Positions 29,801 through 39,819 of a stretch of DNA of 64,000 bases are shown here, piece by piece. The DNA lies in assembly GCA_030278955.1 (NCBI GenBank), contig JAOANR010000002.1, forward strand, positions 24,972,057 through 25,036,056, in the 5' to 3' direction. How positions within the stretch are numbered: the first letter of the stretch is position 1; each line of letters opens with the position of its first letter. Under the pieces are notes generated by a model that saw nothing but the letters and a program-made list of their open reading frames with translations, was not told the DNA's origin and did no database searches. This DNA comes from Hygrophila difformis. Lineage: Eukaryota; Streptophyta; Magnoliopsida; Lamiales; Acanthaceae. The position numbers and the translations under genes were made by a program.

Positions 29801-30953
29801 TTTAAAAGACCATTATATTGGATGGCCTTGTCGGATTGCCAAGGCCTTCCTAGTAGTATGTGACATGCACTCATAGGAGTGACATCACAAAGCACTTCCT
29901 CTTTGTAGATTCCCAACTCAATCGGGACCATTGCTTGAAGTGACACTTTTTGCTCTCCACAATCATTCATCCATTGAAGCTTATATGGAGAAGGATGCTT
30001 TGTAGTAGGTAATGTGACGTGGAAGTCCGGATCCACCTGATTACAAATTCGGATCAAATAGGGATCATCGGAGAGTCGCCGGAAATACACCAGAAAGTCG
30101 CCGGACCACCGCCGGAGGGTGACCGGAATTCTGCCGGTCAATGCCAGTCAACGGCAGCAGCGAACGGGTCAAAGTCGAAGTGGACTAAAGCTGTTGGGCT
30201 TGATTTAATTAATTCAAGAGTGTTCTATAAGCCCAAGCCTAATTGGACTCAAACAATTAATTCCTTCACAAGCCCAGCCAAAACCAAAGTCCAGCCCACT
30301 TACCTTTTAATTATTTCTGGCCCAATCTTGCCGAGCCAATACCAATTCCCATTAGCCAATCCTCCCATTGCTTGTCTCGGCCCAGCTATCCAAGAAGTCC
30401 AAAATTCGGTGGGCTCATCAAAGCCCAAATCCACTTCCAAGGGCTCCCGTCTTCCCCACCTTCGTCTACAGCCTGCCGTTCGTCGGCCGAGTTCCGGCCA
30501 GTCATCTAACGGCGTCGACGGCACCCCCGTCTTCAACCCACCGGCCACCGCTGTTCTCCCGCCTCCGGCCAACCCGAAACTCCACAGTAGGCAGCTACCT
30601 CTCCCCCGAGTCTTCATCTTCTCCCACACCAACAGTTGCCGTCACCGACCGCCGCCCTCTTCAAAGCTCCTGCCGACGCCATCACCATCTCCATCCAAAG
30701 CCTCTTTCTCCGGCAAACAAATTGGACAGCAGCTCCTCCGAACTCCTTCCTCCATCCTCCGCGGCCATCCATGGCCGTCTCCGGCCACCTTCATGACATG
30801 GATGCCCCGACGGTCAACGTGATGGTCAACATTGCAATCCCATATTTCGGTGAAGGACCAAAGTCGAGAGCTCGAATCAACAAGTTCATTCATGCCTTGG
30901 AGAATTATATGAAGCAAGGAAGTTCAATTGAGGAAGAACAAGAGGAAGCACAC

Positions 30954-32158
30954 TGCCATGGATCCCTTGGTTACTACTTGCAAGAACAAGAGGGAAAGGA
31001 AAGGATAGGGAAGCAAACCACAACAAGAACCGAAAGGGGAAGCAACCAAGGTGTTTAGAACCGTGACCTCATCCCAATCCTCCAAGCTCAAGCCTTGGTT
31101 TAATAATCACAAGGATGCTTCAAGTCCAAAGTGATGAATGTTTCCCAACAAGCATTCAAAGGTGTTTGTGAGAGTGTGTGTAAACTCACAAGGTGATCTT
31201 TTGAGAGAAATATCAAGTTAATTTCATTCAAGGCAAAAGATGAGTCTTACAAATGATGGGGGAGGCATATATATAGTGCCAAAGCCCCTAGGAACACTTA
31301 CAAAGGAAGAAAAATGAAAAAGGGACGAAAATAAGGCCTTGGGCGCTAAGCGGGCGATTTGGGCGCTAAACAGGACTTTGTCCCTATGCGTGGCATGGCG
31401 ACAAAGCCTGCTTGGCGACAGAGCCTGCTTGGCGCCATAGCCTGCTTGGCGACAGAGCCCGCTTGGCGACAGAGCCTGCTTAGCGACAGAGTCTGCTTAG
31501 CGACAGAGCTTTGGGGACAAGTCCCTTTGTCTCTAAGCAGGGCTTTGTCTCTATGCGTGGCTTGGGGACAAAGCGCTTAAGGACAAAAGGATAGGGACAA
31601 AGCCTTCTCCCAAAATTTGAAGTCTTATATTATTACATTAATCTATAATATTATCCGACCATCTTCCGACTTTGACCAAAATTTGTCCGGCGACCGGCGG
31701 TGGTTCCGGCCGACCTCCGGCGAACTTCCGGTCAATTTTCCGGCGAGCTCCGTTTGACCTTCCGGCGATGCTCCGGTGCTCCGGCGGCTTCTCCGGTCAT
31801 CTTCCGGCGACTTTCCGGCGACGGCCAACTTCCGGCCAACTTTCCGGCGAGCTCCGTTTGACCTTCCGGTGATGCTCCGATGCTCCGACGACTTCCCCGG
31901 TCATCTTCCGGCGACTCTCCGGCGACGGTGATGGCTTACTGCTTCAAAATTGGGGATCCCATGGTTGGAATCCCTCCGGTCTCATCGAGTTGGATCATGA
32001 TCAATGCTTTCGGATTGTGGCCATCTTCTTTGTTGATTTCGACTTGGAATTCCTCAGACTTGAGAAGGCTTGCAATCCGGTCAGTGAACTTCTTGGTCCG
32101 GCTCCGGGAGCATGGTCCAGCTGGGATAATTAGTGTTGCAGATTTGGCTACCACGCCA
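30954..32158 (-). repeat. RE-M 3' LTR
   Basis: Minus strand TGGCGTGGTAGCC at 32158 to GATCCATGGCA at 30954. TATATATA at 31268-31275. U3 array of about seven GCCTGCTTGGCGACAGA units of 17 bp at 31398-31510, and a CCGGA tract (31660-31930) with a near-duplicate segment (31731-31800 and 31840-31905). The first 223 bases encode the pol tail. Confidence 0.95.
31398..31510 (-). repeat. 17-bp GCTTGGCGACAGAGCCT array in RE-M LTR
   Basis: Six to seven near-perfect 17-bp units on the plus strand, drifting from TTGGCGAC to TTAGCGAC. The copy in the 5' LTR is at about 39060-39170. Confidence 0.9.
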
Positions 32159-35100
32159 TCCCCTCCCCCTTGAGAAGGTTGAGCCATCAACCGATCAAGC
32201 TCTTCACCGTCCTCCTCGTAGAGGTTGAGATCTGCAACATTAAAAGTAGCGTTAATTCCATACTCAGGGGGCAACTCTAATCTGTAAGCATTGTCATTAA
32301 TCTTTTCCAAAACTCGGAATGGACCGTCCCCCCGTGGGGAAAGTTTGTCGCGTCTCTTCATCGGAAATCTCTCCTTTCGCATGTGGAGCCAAACCCAATC
32401 CCCGGGCTTCAATAGCAGCTTCTTTCGTCCCCTGTTAGCATATTTCGCGTATGTCTCTGTGGCCTTCCTGAGGCTTTCCTGGACGTTCTTGTGAAGCTCC
32501 TGTATAGCTCGAGCCCTGTCCCTGCCATTAACATTAAAATGCTCACTGCGGGGCAATGGCAGTAAATCGACAGGTGTTAGTGGGTTGAAACCATAGACAA
32601 TTTCGAATGGTGACATGTTAGTGGCACTGTGGACGTGTCTATTATATGCAAACTCTATGTAGGGTAAACACTCGTCCCAACTTTTGTAACTGGAAGCAGT
32701 AATAATCCGCAGCAGATTACCCAAGACTCTGTTGACGGCTTTAGTTTGCCCGTCTGTTTGAGGGTGATAAGCTGTGGAGAACAAAAGCTTCGTGCCAATC
32801 TCATGCCACAGAGATTTCCAAAAGTAGCTGACAAATTTTGTGTCCCGATCTGACACAATAGTTTTCGGGATTCCATGGAGACGCACCACTTCTTTGAAGA
32901 ATAATTTGGCGATGTGGTGGGCGTCGTTGGTCTTCGTGCAAGGAATAAAATGAGCCATCTTGCTGAATCGATCTACCACTACGAATATCGAATCCTTGTT
33001 CCGTGCTGTCCGTGGTAGTCCCAACACGAAGTCCATAGAAAGATCAATCCATGGTCCCTCGGGAATTGGTAGAGGCATATATAAACCATGTGGCTTGGAA
33101 GTGGATTTCGCCTTCAGACAGACGATGCATTTGGAGATCAAGTCATCCACTTCTTTCCTCATTCCCGGCCAGTAAAAACGTTCACTCAGAATACCAAAGG
33201 TGGCAGTCTTTCCGAAATGTCCCATAAGGTCTCCATTGTGAACCTCCTTTATTAGAAGTTCCCTGACCGATCCCTTGGGAATGCACAGTCGGTTCTCATA
33301 ATATAGAAATCCATCAAGTCTTGAATACTCCTTGAACCCGTGCTTTTCGGTTTCTGCCCAGAAATCCTTGAAGTCTGGATCAGTGGCATATTGATCTTTG
33401 ATATGTTCAAAGCCAATCAGGTGTGTCGTGGCAATGGCCGCCAAGGCTGTCCTTCGGGATAAAGCATCTGCAACAATATTTTCCTTCCCCTTTTTGTACT
33501 TGAGCACATACGGGAAAGTCTCGATAAATCCGCTCCAGCGTGCATGCCTTTTTCCCAGTTGTCCTTGATTCCGAATATGCTTGAGGGTTTCGTGGTCCGT
33601 ATGGATAATGAACTCACGACCCCGGAGATAGTGTTGCCACGTCTTTAAAGCTCGGACCACAGCGTAGAGCTCCTTGTCATATGTAGAATAGTTCAACTGT
33701 GCGCCAGAGAACTTTTCGCTGTGGTATGCCACCGGCTTTCCATTTTGTAATAAAACTGCACCCATGCCCGTTCCTGATGCATCGCATTCCACTTCGAATG
33801 GAATGTCAAAATCTGGTAGGGCTAGAACCGGCGCATGAGTCAGTTTGGACTTCAGCTCGTCAAAACTCTTTTGTTCAGACGGCCCCCACTTAAAAATAAG
33901 TCCTTTCTTAAGCAGTGAAGTTAGGGGTGCCGCAATCAAGCTAAAATTCGGGACGAATCTCCTGAAGAACCCACACAGACCCAAGAACTGTCTAACTTCA
34001 TGCACATTCGTGGGTGGCTTCCATTCAGAGATTGCCTTTATTTTTGCTTCATCGACCTTAAGACCACCACGTCCCACAATGTATCCAAGGAACGAGAGTT
34101 CAGTCGCATGAAAAGTGCATTTCTCCTCGTTAGCATAGAGCTGAACTTCCCGCAACCTGTTTAGTACCTGTTGGACATGGGAAAGGTGATCAGACTCACT
34201 AGAACTATACACTAAAATGTCATCAAAATATACAACAACAAATTTATTAATAAATTGGCGAAGAGTCTCATTCATAAGTCGCATGAATGTTGAAGGTGCG
34301 TTCGTCAGTCCAAATGGCATAACGAGCCATTCATATAATCCGAATTTGGTCTTGAACGCCGTCTTCCATTCATCTCCCGGTTGCATCCGGATCTGATGAT
34401 ATCCACTTCGCAGATCAATTTTTGAGAAAATGCTGGCGTGACCCAGCTCGTCAAGCATGTCGTCCAACCGCGGGATCGGGTGTCGATATTTAATGGTAAT
34501 TGCGTTCACGGCTCGGCAATCTACACACATGCGCCACGTCCCGTCTTTCTTGGGAACCAACAAAACGGGCACGGCACACGGCGAGAGGCTTTCTCGGACC
34601 CATCCTTTATCCATCAACTCTTGAACTTGTCTCTGCACTTCTTTAGTTTCTTCCGGATTCATTCGGTATGCTGGCCGATTAGGAATTGACGCTCCGGGCA
34701 CGAAATCGATTTGGTGCTCGATTCCGCGCAAAGGTGGAAGACCAGCGGGGACTTCATCCGGGAAGATATCAGAATTTTCATCCAACATCCTGGAAAAATT
34801 AACAGGAATATTAGGTGCAGCAGTGCAAGTCCTATAGATATCATCAACAGGTTTTGCAAAAGCAAGGAAACAGTAACCTGTGGAACTCGGTGCGCGTATT
34901 GTTTGTTCAAAATCGGTTCGAGTCGTCAGCAGACAAGGATTGGTTGACGTGCTCTCAATGCAGAGGGTTTTGCCTTTATCTTTCGATTTTCGCTCTGCTT
35001 CGTCCTTCTTCATATTGGCACGCAGGACTTCTTGATCCGCCCGAACCATTTTTACGGACAGTGGCTTGACATTTATTTTCTTTTGTTTAAAAATAAAAGA

Positions 35101-36423
35101 TAAACAATTGGCACGACCCTTGTATTTGACATCGCGATCATATAACCATGGTCGGCCTAACAAAATGTGGCAAGCCGTCATTGGAATGACATCGCAAATG
35201 ACATTTTCAGAATAGGACCCGATCTTGATAGGAATTTTGGCTCGTCGGTTGACTTTCAGGTCGCTATTGTCATTCATCCAATGGAGGTGGTAGGGACTCG
35301 GATGCTCTTCAGTCGGGATACCTAATCTGCGAACAACATAAGCGCTCACAGCATTAGTGCAACTTCCATTATCCACAATTACTGAAGCAACATTGCCCTT
35401 TAAATCACAATGACAGTAAAATAAATTCTCCCTTTGTTCGTCAGAACGAGGTTTTTCTTCTGTTCGTTCAGCACTGAGAGTCCGCATAGCCACCAGATTG
35501 GTCAATTTGCGATCCTCTTCAACTGTTTCCTCGGCTGCGTAGAATTCATCATTGTCATCGGAGTCCTCATTTTCTTCTCTCTCAGCCTGTTCAGGTTGTT
35601 CATCATCAGAGTCTATTATTCTCCAAGATCCGTCTTCCATGAGTGCAGCTCTTTTGGTGAAAGGGCACTCAGGTGAGTAATGTCCCTTCCGACCGCATTT
35701 GAAGCACGTGACTTCCTTCTTCCGATCCTTGTCAAATTTAGGCCTCTCGATGACCGCGGGTTTAGGACCTTCCGGACGGTAGGTCTTAAATTCCTTGGCC
35801 ATTTCGAAACCTTTCGGCTTGGGCTTATCGTCCCTTGGAATGAACGTCTTTTGACCCCAAGGTTTCTGCGAACTTGATCCGGAATCCTGTCGGTACTTCT
35901 GCACTCGAGGTCGCTCATCTGTCTCAAGCTTCATGGCTAGCTCCACCAAATCGGACAAAGTGTCATATGGTCGCAGCTTAGCCTCCTTTCGGATCTTGAT
36001 TCGGAGTCCTTTGAGAAATCTAGACTTCGTGATGCCCTCGTCTTCAACTACTCCGGCTTTCAGTAAGAGAGTCTCCATTTCCTTATAATACTCCTCTACC
36101 GACCTGTTTCCTTGAACAAGAAATACAAGTTTATCATATAGGTCCTGACGGTAGTGAGATGGTACAAATCTGTTCTCCATGGCCCTTGTCAGCGTGGCCC
36201 AAGTTTGAATAGGATCATAGCCATTCCGGTGGATGTCATGAGTCACCTTCTGCCACCATACCAACGCATAATCTTTGAAAGCACAGACGGCCACATTGAC
36301 CTTTTTGATATCTGCGTAGTTATGACAGTTGAAAATGAGTTCCATCGAATGCTTCCATTCAAGAAATTCATCCGGATTGGATGTTCCTTTAAATGGGGGA
36401 ATGTCGAACTTGATCCCTTTCAA
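31936..36423 (-). CDS. gag-pol: RE-M capsid-to-integrase polyprotein, integrase catalytic Glu replaced by Lys
   Basis: 1495 codons without a stop. Residues 3-170 capsid (IKFDIPPFKGTSNP; ALVWW); 240-253 zinc knuckle CFKCGRKGHYSPEC; 348-425 protease (VDNGSC, D351; LLGRPW); 590-770 reverse transcriptase ([20 protein letters not shown] at 732-735); 875-990 RNase H (D881, E918, D943, D987); 1062-1102 integrase zinc finger (H1062, H1069, C1099, C1102); 1131-1228 integrase core; 1364-1400 GPF module and FNVADL; 1415-1423 QGGGD over the polypurine tract; 1436-1452 tail GPCSRSRTKKFTDRIASLL, then ALIMIQLDE. The core should be D1131, D1192, E1228, but position 1228 reads Lys (GQTK, codon AAA) where RE-E, RE-J, RE-N and RE-P have Glu. 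Strand transfer should be abolished. The frame starts at a TTG within the Gag frame; the true start is the gag ATG at 36939. Confidence 0.93.
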   Translation of the reverse strand: MKGIKFDIPPFKGTSNPDEFLEWKHSMELIFNCHNYADIKKVNVAVCAFKDYALVWWQKVTHDIHRNGYDPIQTWATLTRAMENRFVPSHYRQDLYDKLVFLVQGNRSVEEYYKEMETLLLKAGVVEDEGITKSRFLKGLRIKIRKEAKLRPYDTLSDLVELAMKLETDERPRVQKYRQDSGSSSQKPWGQKTFIPRDDKPKPKGFEMAKEFKTYRPEGPKPAVIERPKFDKDRKKEVTCFKCGRKGHYSPECPFTKRAALMEDGSWRIIDSDDEQPEQAEREENEDSDDNDEFYAAEETVEEDRKLTNLVAMRTLSAERTEEKPRSDEQRENLFYCHCDLKGNVASVIVDNGSCTNAVSAYVVRRLGIPTEEHPSPYHLHWMNDNSDLKVNRRAKIPIKIGSYSENVICDVIPMTACHILLGRPWLYDRDVKYKGRANCLSFIFKQKKINVKPLSVKMVRADQEVLRANMKKDEAERKSKDKGKTLCIESTSTNPCLLTTRTDFEQTIRAPSSTGYCFLAFAKPVDDIYRTCTAAPNIPVNFSRMLDENSDIFPDEVPAGLPPLRGIEHQIDFVPGASIPNRPAYRMNPEETKEVQRQVQELMDKGWVRESLSPCAVPVLLVPKKDGTWRMCVDCRAVNAITIKYRHPIPRLDDMLDELGHASIFSKIDLRSGYHQIRMQPGDEWKTAFKTKFGLYEWLVMPFGLTNAPSTFMRLMNETLRQFINKFVVVYFDDILVYSSSESDHLSHVQQVLNRLREVQLYANEEKCTFHATELSFLGYIVGRGGLKVDEAKIKAISEWKPPTNVHEVRQFLGLCGFFRRFVPNFSLIAAPLTSLLKKGLIFKWGPSEQKSFDELKSKLTHAPVLALPDFDIPFEVECDASGTGMGAVLLQNGKPVAYHSEKFSGAQLNYSTYDKELYAVVRALKTWQHYLRGREFIIHTDHETLKHIRNQGQLGKRHARWSGFIETFPYVLKYKKGKENIVADALSRRTALAAIATTHLIGFEHIKDQYATDPDFKDFWAETEKHGFKEYSRLDGFLYYENRLCIPKGSVRELLIKEVHNGDLMGHFGKTATFGILSERFYWPGMRKEVDDLISKCIVCLKAKSTSKPHGLYMPLPIPEGPWIDLSMDFVLGLPRTARNKDSIFVVVDRFSKMAHFIPCTKTNDAHHIAKLFFKEVVRLHGIPKTIVSDRDTKFVSYFWKSLWHEIGTKLLFSTAYHPQTDGQTKAVNRVLGNLLRIITASSYKSWDECLPYIEFAYNRHVHSATNMSPFEIVYGFNPLTPVDLLPLPRSEHFNVNGRDRARAIQELHKNVQESLRKATETYAKYANRGRKKLLLKPGDWVWLHMRKERFPMKRRDKLSPRGDGPFRVLEKINDNAYRLELPPEYGINATFNVADLNLYEEDGEELDRLMAQPSQGGGDGVVAKSATLIIPAGPCSRSRTKKFTDRIASLLKSEEFQVEINKEDGHNPKALIMIQLDETGGIPTMGSPILKQ
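32159..32171 (-). other. RE-M polypurine tract
   Basis: Minus strand AAGGGGGAGGGGA beside the 3' LTR. Confidence 0.95.
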
Positions 36424-36939
36424 GTCTCGGTCGGGCTCGTCATTACGATCATTTCGGCGGGGTTTCTGTGGTACACCTCCTCGTCGGGATCTGAATCGGA
36501 ATCACGTTGTTGATGTCTGACTGGTCTGGGTGGAGCAGGTACTCGTGGCGGTTGTAGATTCGCGGGTGTCTGAGGTACAGGATTGTTTCGACCAGCGTGT
36601 CGGGGGTCCTTGCTGCTGGGCCTCGATCTCGGCTTCGGCCTCATCCATTTCATGGCTTTGTACCCCCTGGGGTCCACTTTGATGGCTCCGAGGGGTACTG
36701 GACGTTGCAGGTGGAGTGGCCTGTGGAGTTGTTCGGTCAAACACTTCCTGTATCTTCAACTCAAGACGCCTCATGGTTTCCGATTGTACCGCGTTACCAT
36801 GCATGACCATGTCGTCTTTGAAGGTATCAACCCTATGATTCAAATCATCTATCCGCTGATCCATATTATCCAAACGGGCAGTCATTCTTTGCAACATGTC
36901 CATCAAATCCTTGTTAGAAGGTTGACCTGAACCTGCCAT
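36424..36939 (-). pseudogene. gag: RE-M Gag N-terminus, out of frame in the middle
   Basis: Starts MAGSGQPSNKDLMDMLQ at 36939 with a coiled-coil-like pattern (MDQRIDDLNHRVDTF). The frame continues to a TGA at 36502-36504 and the main polyprotein is in the same phase just beyond it. The credible Gag sequence between about 36610 and 36470 (proline-rich, then RHQQRDSDSDPDEE, like RQQEE...DEDDD of RE-E) lies in another frame. This indicates two small indels of opposite sign, one near 36610 and one near 36470, the net phase being kept but a stop exposed. Full-length Gag would not be made. Homology is the basis; the exact bases are not fixed. Confidence 0.75.
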
Positions 36940-37203
36940 TTCAGAAAATTGAACAAGAAGAATTAAGTAGCACCTGCAAAGAAGATGAAAATATTATAGA
37001 TAATAAGAATATTATAGATAATAATAATAATAAAATAAAATAAAAGATGGAATTTATTTGGATCACTCGGTAAAATCACTCAGTTTGCTCACAACCCGAT
37101 GGCTGAATGCTGGGTTAATTCACAACCTGGTATATATCTGCAGTCCACAGTGATCACAAACAAATTTCGAGTGGTGGAGAGTGAGGCCTGAATATACGTA
37201 CGC

Positions 37204-37228
37204 ACAATGCAAGATACAAATGCAATGT
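37204..37228 (-). promoter_or_regulatory. Leader hairpin LH2, RE-M copy
   Basis: Arms ACAATGCA and TGCAATGT (seven of eight paired), 9-base loop, flanked by TACG-GC and TCGACTCTATCAA; about 270 bases upstream of the gag ATG. Confidence 0.6.
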
Positions 37229-37485
37229 TCGACTCTATCAACAACCGCTAGGAAATATATGAAATGCAATGCAATGAAATTATGTTCAGGTTTTAATCGG
37301 TAATTGCAATCCAATAATTCCAAGACCTCACAATGTAAAAGTGAACTCACCAAAATTTGAAAAGTGGTAGCTCGCAACTCTCGACTCCCAATAAAAACCC
37401 AAAATAAAATAAAAATAGACACTTAATAAAACAAACCCAATACTCAAGTGGCTTCAATGGCTAGGTTTCACAATTTTATGAGAGG

Positions 37486-37515
37486 AATTCCAATGTCTTT
37501 ATCTCAGACGGAACT
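37486..37515 (-). promoter_or_regulatory. Leader hairpin LH1, RE-M copy
   Basis: Outer arms AATTCC and GGAACT, inner arms GTCT (37495-37498) and AGAC (37506-37509). RE-N has GCCT with AGGC at the inner stem: a compensatory pair change. Confidence 0.65.
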
Positions 37516-38591
37516 TCAACCCGGTGTTCATGAAATAATTCAGAGGAACAATTGTGCCAGTCAAATATATCCACTTTATTGTATTAGTCAAAATATATGT
37601 GCTCAAAATTCATCAAGCAAGTCCACACGTGGGCCCTGCTAGCACACAATTCTTCCACAAATAGGAGATGGGTACGTACACTACACTTGAATAAATCAAG
37701 AACAAAAAGGCGGCGGGTCCCACAGCCTACAATCGCTTCAATTTGAAAAGTTGGGCACGTGCAAGAGAGGATGGCAAATTAAGGAAATGGAAACGGGTGG
37801 GGGCCACGGAGGATGGTTAGCCGCAACAATTGACAATATCTTGCTATTCTTTTGATTTTGTAGGCTACCAACCTTTCTAATCAAGTGCCCATGCCGTCCT
37901 ACACCTCTCTTATCAATTGCATGCCCATATCCCTACTAACCTTGTGATGATTACTCTATTTTTGAGCTTAAAACACACGGCTGATATGGGATTTTTGGAT
38001 CAGATTTTTGAACCTCAAGAAACTTATGAAGATTACAAGAACATGGATGAAGAACACTTGAACTCTCAAGAACACACAAATTCACTCACTTGGAATTTTT
38101 AGTTGCTCTTATCCAATTAATCACATGAACACATCCCAAATACATACATTCACACATGAGAATCAAAATGAGTGAAAACTAACAACAAACACACAAAAAC
38201 ACAAGATCAAGAAGCAAAATATGGAGATCTTCGGATTTTTGCACAAGAACACACATAAACTTCAAATTACCATAACTTTGTCATACGATGTCTGTTTTTG
38301 ATGATCCACATATGTAAATTCATCTACTCAACATGAGGAATTCAAATATGTGCCCAGATTTGCAAAATTCAAAGTTATTAAGTCCGAAATGGTCCAAAAC
38401 AGATTCTGTCCAGATTGGTATTTTGGAGTTTTTGAGTTTTTGATGAGTTTGATAAAACTTGGGCAGCATATCCCCTTAGGAATGGTTGATTATAATTGCC
38501 AAATGGAAAGTGGTTCCAAATGGGGAATGGTGAAGAACAAGTTTTTGGGATTTTTCGATTTTTATGGAAAAACAAGTAGAACCAAGTGTAA

Positions 38592-38602
38592 CTCTGATAC
38601 CA
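38592..38602 (-). other. RE-M primer-binding site (tRNA-iMet, shortened match)
   Basis: Complement of TGGTATCAGAG; the usual following CC is TT here, so the match is 11 rather than 13 bases. 12 bases from the LTR at 38615. Confidence 0.88.
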
Positions 38603-38614
38603 AATAACTTAGGA

Positions 38615-39819
38615 TGCCATGGATCCCTTGGTTACTACTTGCAAGAACAAGAGGGAAAGGAAAGGATAGGGAAGCAAACCACAACAAGAACCGAAAGGGG
38701 AAGCAACCAAGGTGTTTAGAACCGTGACCTCATCCCAATCCTCCAAGCTCAAGCCTTGGTTTAATAATCACAAGGATGCTTCAAGTCCAAAGTGATGAAT
38801 GTTTCCCAACAAGCATTCAAAGGTGTTTGTGAGAGTGTGTGTAAACTCACAAGGTGATCTTTTGAGAGAAATATCAAGTTAATTTCATTCAAGGCAAAAG
38901 ATGAGTCTTACAAATGATGGGGGAGGCATATATATAGTGCCAAAGCCCCTAGGAACACTTACAAAGGAAGAAAAATGAAAAAGGGACGAAAATAAGGCCT
39001 TGGGCGCTAAGCGGGCGATTTGGGAGCTAAAAAGGACTTTGTCCCTATGCGTGGCATGGCGACAAAGCCTGCTTGGCGACAGAGCCTGCTTGGCGCCATA
39101 GCCTGCTTGGCGACAGAGCCCGCTTGGCGACAGAGCCTGCTTAGCGACAGAGTCTGCTTAGCGACAGAGCTTTGGGGACAAGTCCCTTTGTCTCTAAGCA
39201 GGGCTTTGTCTCTATGCGTGGCTTGGGGACAAAGCGCTTAAGGACAAAAGGATAGGGACAAAGCCTTCTCCCAAAATTTGAAGTCTTATATTATTACATT
39301 AATCTATAATATTATCCGACCATCTTCCGACTTTGACCAAAATTTGTCCGGCGACCGGCGGTGGTTCCGGCCGACCTCCGGCGAACTTCCGGTCAATTTT
39401 CCGGCGAGCTCCGTTTGACCTTCCGGCGATGCTCCGGTGCTCCGGCGGCTTCTCTGGTCATCTTCCGGCGACTTTCCGGCGACGGCCAACTTCCGGCCAA
39501 CTTTCCGGCGAGCTCCGTTTGACCTTCCGGTGATGCTCCGATGCTCCGACGACTTCCCCGGTCATCTTCCGGCGACTCTCCGGCGACGGTGATGGCTTAC
39601 TGCTTCAAAATTGGGGATCCCATGGTTGGAATCCCTCCGGTCTCATCGAGTTGGATCATGATCAATGCTTTCGGATTGTGGCCATCTTCTTTGTTGATTT
39701 CGACTTGGAATTCCTCAGACTTGAGAAGGCTTGCAATCCGGTCAGTGAACTTCTTGGTCCGGCTCCGGGAGCATGGTCCAGCTGGGATAATTAGTGTTGC
39801 AGATTTGGCTACCACGCCA
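38615..39819 (-). repeat. RE-M 5' LTR
   Basis: 1205 bp; TATATATA at 38929-38936; 17-bp array at about 39060-39170; CCGGA tract at 39320-39590. Followed by target duplication CACAC. Confidence 0.95.

Larger units (their letters stand above)
36940..38591 (-). other. RE-M untranslated leader
   Basis: About 1.65 kb, non-coding. LH2 at 37204-37228, leader box GTGAAACCTAGCC at about 37460-37475, LH1 at 37486-37515. An AATAATAATAAAATAAAATAA run lies near 37020. Confidence 0.75.
30954..39819 (-). mobile_element. RE-M, complete Ty3/gypsy element
   Basis: 8866 bp, minus strand, target duplication CACAC (30949-30953, 39820-39824) inside LTR-L. Both LTRs are 1205 bp and differ at about three places by eye (two near 31350/39030, one near 31790/39455), so the insertion is recent. 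All parts are present: primer-binding site, leader with two hairpins, gag, pol and polypurine tract. Gag is frameshifted and the integrase has lost its catalytic Glu, so it is not autonomous as it stands. Confidence 0.96.

Noticed and set aside
30019..30822. 267-codon plus frame
   Set aside because: Crosses the GC-rich U3 of LTR-K into LTR-L; a chance frame in a CCGGA-type tract.
31936..31958. Host gene candidates anywhere in the window
   Set aside because: All long frames carry retroelement domains or are LTR shadows; no host-type exon pattern was seen.
36420..36740. Separate 106-codon gene in RE-M
   Set aside because: It is the shifted middle part of Gag, not an independent gene.
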